Shown here piece after piece: positions 5,019-6,062 of a DNA stretch of 6,062 bases. The stretch covers positions 1-6,062 of the forward strand of contig JAEYZS010000259.1 of assembly GCA_023427925.1 (NCBI GenBank), written 5' to 3'. The stretch's first letter is position 1. The number at the start of each line of letters is the position of its first letter. A program made the position numbers and the translations under genes. Under the pieces are notes generated by a model that searched no databases, was not told where the DNA came from, and saw only the letters and a program-made list of their open reading frames with translations. Origin of the DNA: Pseudomonadota bacterium (GTDB lineage Bacteria > Bdellovibrionota > Bdellovibrionia > Bdellovibrionales > JAEYZS01).

Positions 5019-6062
5019 TGAGTGAGACTTCACAAGACAGAGAGAATCCATTAAGAGCAGAAAAAAGAAAAAAACTTGCTGAGTTAAAAGCCAAGGGTAT
5101 TAATCCTTTTCCTTATACCTTTGAGAGAAACATTGATGCTTTAGGCGCTCGTAAAAAATATGAGAACCTGCAAAATGGTGAGGCTGCTAAAGAAGAAAAA
5201 GTGATGATGGCTGGTCGTATTATGACCAAGCGCCCGATGGGTAAGGCCGCATTTTTTACTTTCCAAGATCAAGAATCTACCTTTCAAGCTTACATTCGAG
5301 TGCAAGAACTTTCCGCTGAAGATGCAGCTGCTTGGGATTTGATCGATATCGGTGATATCGTAGGATTAACTGGTTTTGTGTTTAGGACGCAAAAAGGTGA
5401 GCTCTCTATCCACTGTGAAAAGTTTCAAATTCTAACTAAAACGATTGAACCTCTCCCAGATAAGTATCACGGATTGGTGGATACAGACCTTAGATATCGT
5501 TACCGTCATTTAGATTTGATAATGTCTCCTGAAACGAGAAAAGTGTTTCAAACACGTTCTAAGATCATTCAACTGATCAGAAAGTTTTTAGACGAACGCG
5601 GCTTTATGGAAGTCGAAACTCCGATCTTGCAACCTGTTTATGGTGGAGCCGCTGCTGAGCCATTTACAACTCACCACAATGCTCTTGATATGAAGCTCTA
5701 CATGAAGATTTCACCTGAACTTTACCTCAAGCGTTTAATTGTAGGTGGATTTGATAAAGTCTATGATTTGAATAAGAACTTTAGAAATGAAGGGATAGAT
5801 AGGTCTCACAACCCAGAGTTTTCAATGATCGAGTGGTATGAAGCTTACACAGACTACCACTATCAAATGAAGCAGTTTGAAGATCTCGTTTCGTATCTAG
5901 CAAAAGAAATCACTGGAAGCTATAAAGTTCAGTATCAAGGTAAAGAGATTGATTTTACAACTCCGTGGAAGAGGCTCACTGTTCACGATGCCATCAAAGA
6001 ATATGGCGGATACGATGCGGACCCAATGTCCTCTCAAGAGCTCTTTGATGCTCTTAAAAAAC
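5018..6062 (+). CDS. lysS: lysyl-tRNA synthetase, class II (3' end beyond the window)
   Basis: The frame opens at ATG 5018-5020, overlapping the aldolase TAA by one base, and stays open for 348 codons to the window edge. It charges tRNA-Lys with lysine. Residues 60-145 form the N-terminal OB-fold anticodon-binding domain (AGRIMTKRPMGKAAFF...). The RYRHLDLI linker (161-168) leads into class II motif 1 (FLDERGFMEVETPIL, 190-204). GGAAAEPFTTHHNALD (209-224), ELYLKRL (234-240) and motif 2 (NKNFRNEGIDRSHNPEFSMIE, about 252-272) match bacterial LysS closely. GGAAAEPF replaces the GGASARPF of E. coli. Motif 3 and the C-terminus are outside the window; about 150 residues should be missing. A weak AGG at 5006-5008 precedes the start, so translation is probably coupled to the aldolase. 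Confidence 0.96.
   Translation, partial: MSETSQDRENPLRAEKRKKLAELKAKGINPFPYTFERNIDALGARKKYENLQNGEAAKEEKVMMAGRIMTKRPMGKAAFFTFQDQESTFQAYIRVQELSAEDAAAWDLIDIGDIVGLTGFVFRTQKGELSIHCEKFQILTKTIEPLPDKYHGLVDTDLRYRYRHLDLIMSPETRKVFQTRSKIIQLIRKFLDERGFMEVETPILQPVYGGAAAEPFTTHHNALDMKLYMKISPELYLKRLIVGGFDKVYDLNKNFRNEGIDRSHNPEFSMIEWYEAYTDYHYQMKQFEDLVSYLAKEITGSYKVQYQGKEIDFTTPWKRLTVHDAIKEYGGYDADPMSSQELFDALKK

Noticed and set aside
5337..5361. Repeated GATATCG in lysS
   Set aside because: The short repeat follows from the coded sequence DLIDIGDIVG, which is a normal part of the OB-fold, not a separate element.

Overview
The window is a stretch of ordinary-looking, moderately AT-rich bacterial chromosome, Gram-negative by its content. 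It encodes an outer-membrane beta-barrel protein, a lipobox lipoprotein and periplasmic redox proteins, and six complete genes run rightward with short or no gaps. The LysRS carries GGAAAEPF where E. coli has GGASARPF. That, the FadI-type thiolase, the DhnA-type class I aldolase and the base composition would fit a Bdellovibrionota or other 'deltaproteobacterial' predator-like lineage. This placement is an inference without any database search. No mobile element, tRNA, rRNA or CRISPR array was seen.

Layout. (1) Positions 1-20 hold the first codons of a leftward gene (MKASIIG...) with a good ribosome binding site. Positions 21-149 are a divergent promoter region. (2) Positions 150-1427 encode a FadI-type thiolase interrupted by an in-frame TAA at 1344-1346. 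The 26 codons after the stop stay in the same frame and encode the thiolase C-terminus, including its second catalytic cysteine. (3) An alpha/beta-hydrolase (1414-2073) starts at TTG inside the thiolase tail. (4) Positions 2119-3971 hold a tight three-gene envelope cassette: an exported CPC-type redoxin, a YtkA/FixH-like lipoprotein and a beta-barrel protein whose mature N-terminus begins with a CCGGG motif. (5) After a 93-base gap with a possible promoter and a small hairpin come a class I fructose-bisphosphate aldolase and lysS. These two overlap by one base (TAATG), and lysS runs off the right edge.

How the genes relate. The thiolase and esterase are both acyl-chemistry enzymes and were evidently built as a translationally coupled pair. 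The envelope cassette looks like one functional unit: a periplasmic thiol protein, a lipoprotein with a possible metal-site motif, and an outer-membrane protein. Its substrate cannot be read from sequence; metal handling or thiol redox is a hypothesis. Aldolase and LysRS are housekeeping enzymes that appear to be co-transcribed.

The two points most worth following up are the clean nonsense codon in the thiolase and the cysteine-rich envelope cassette.
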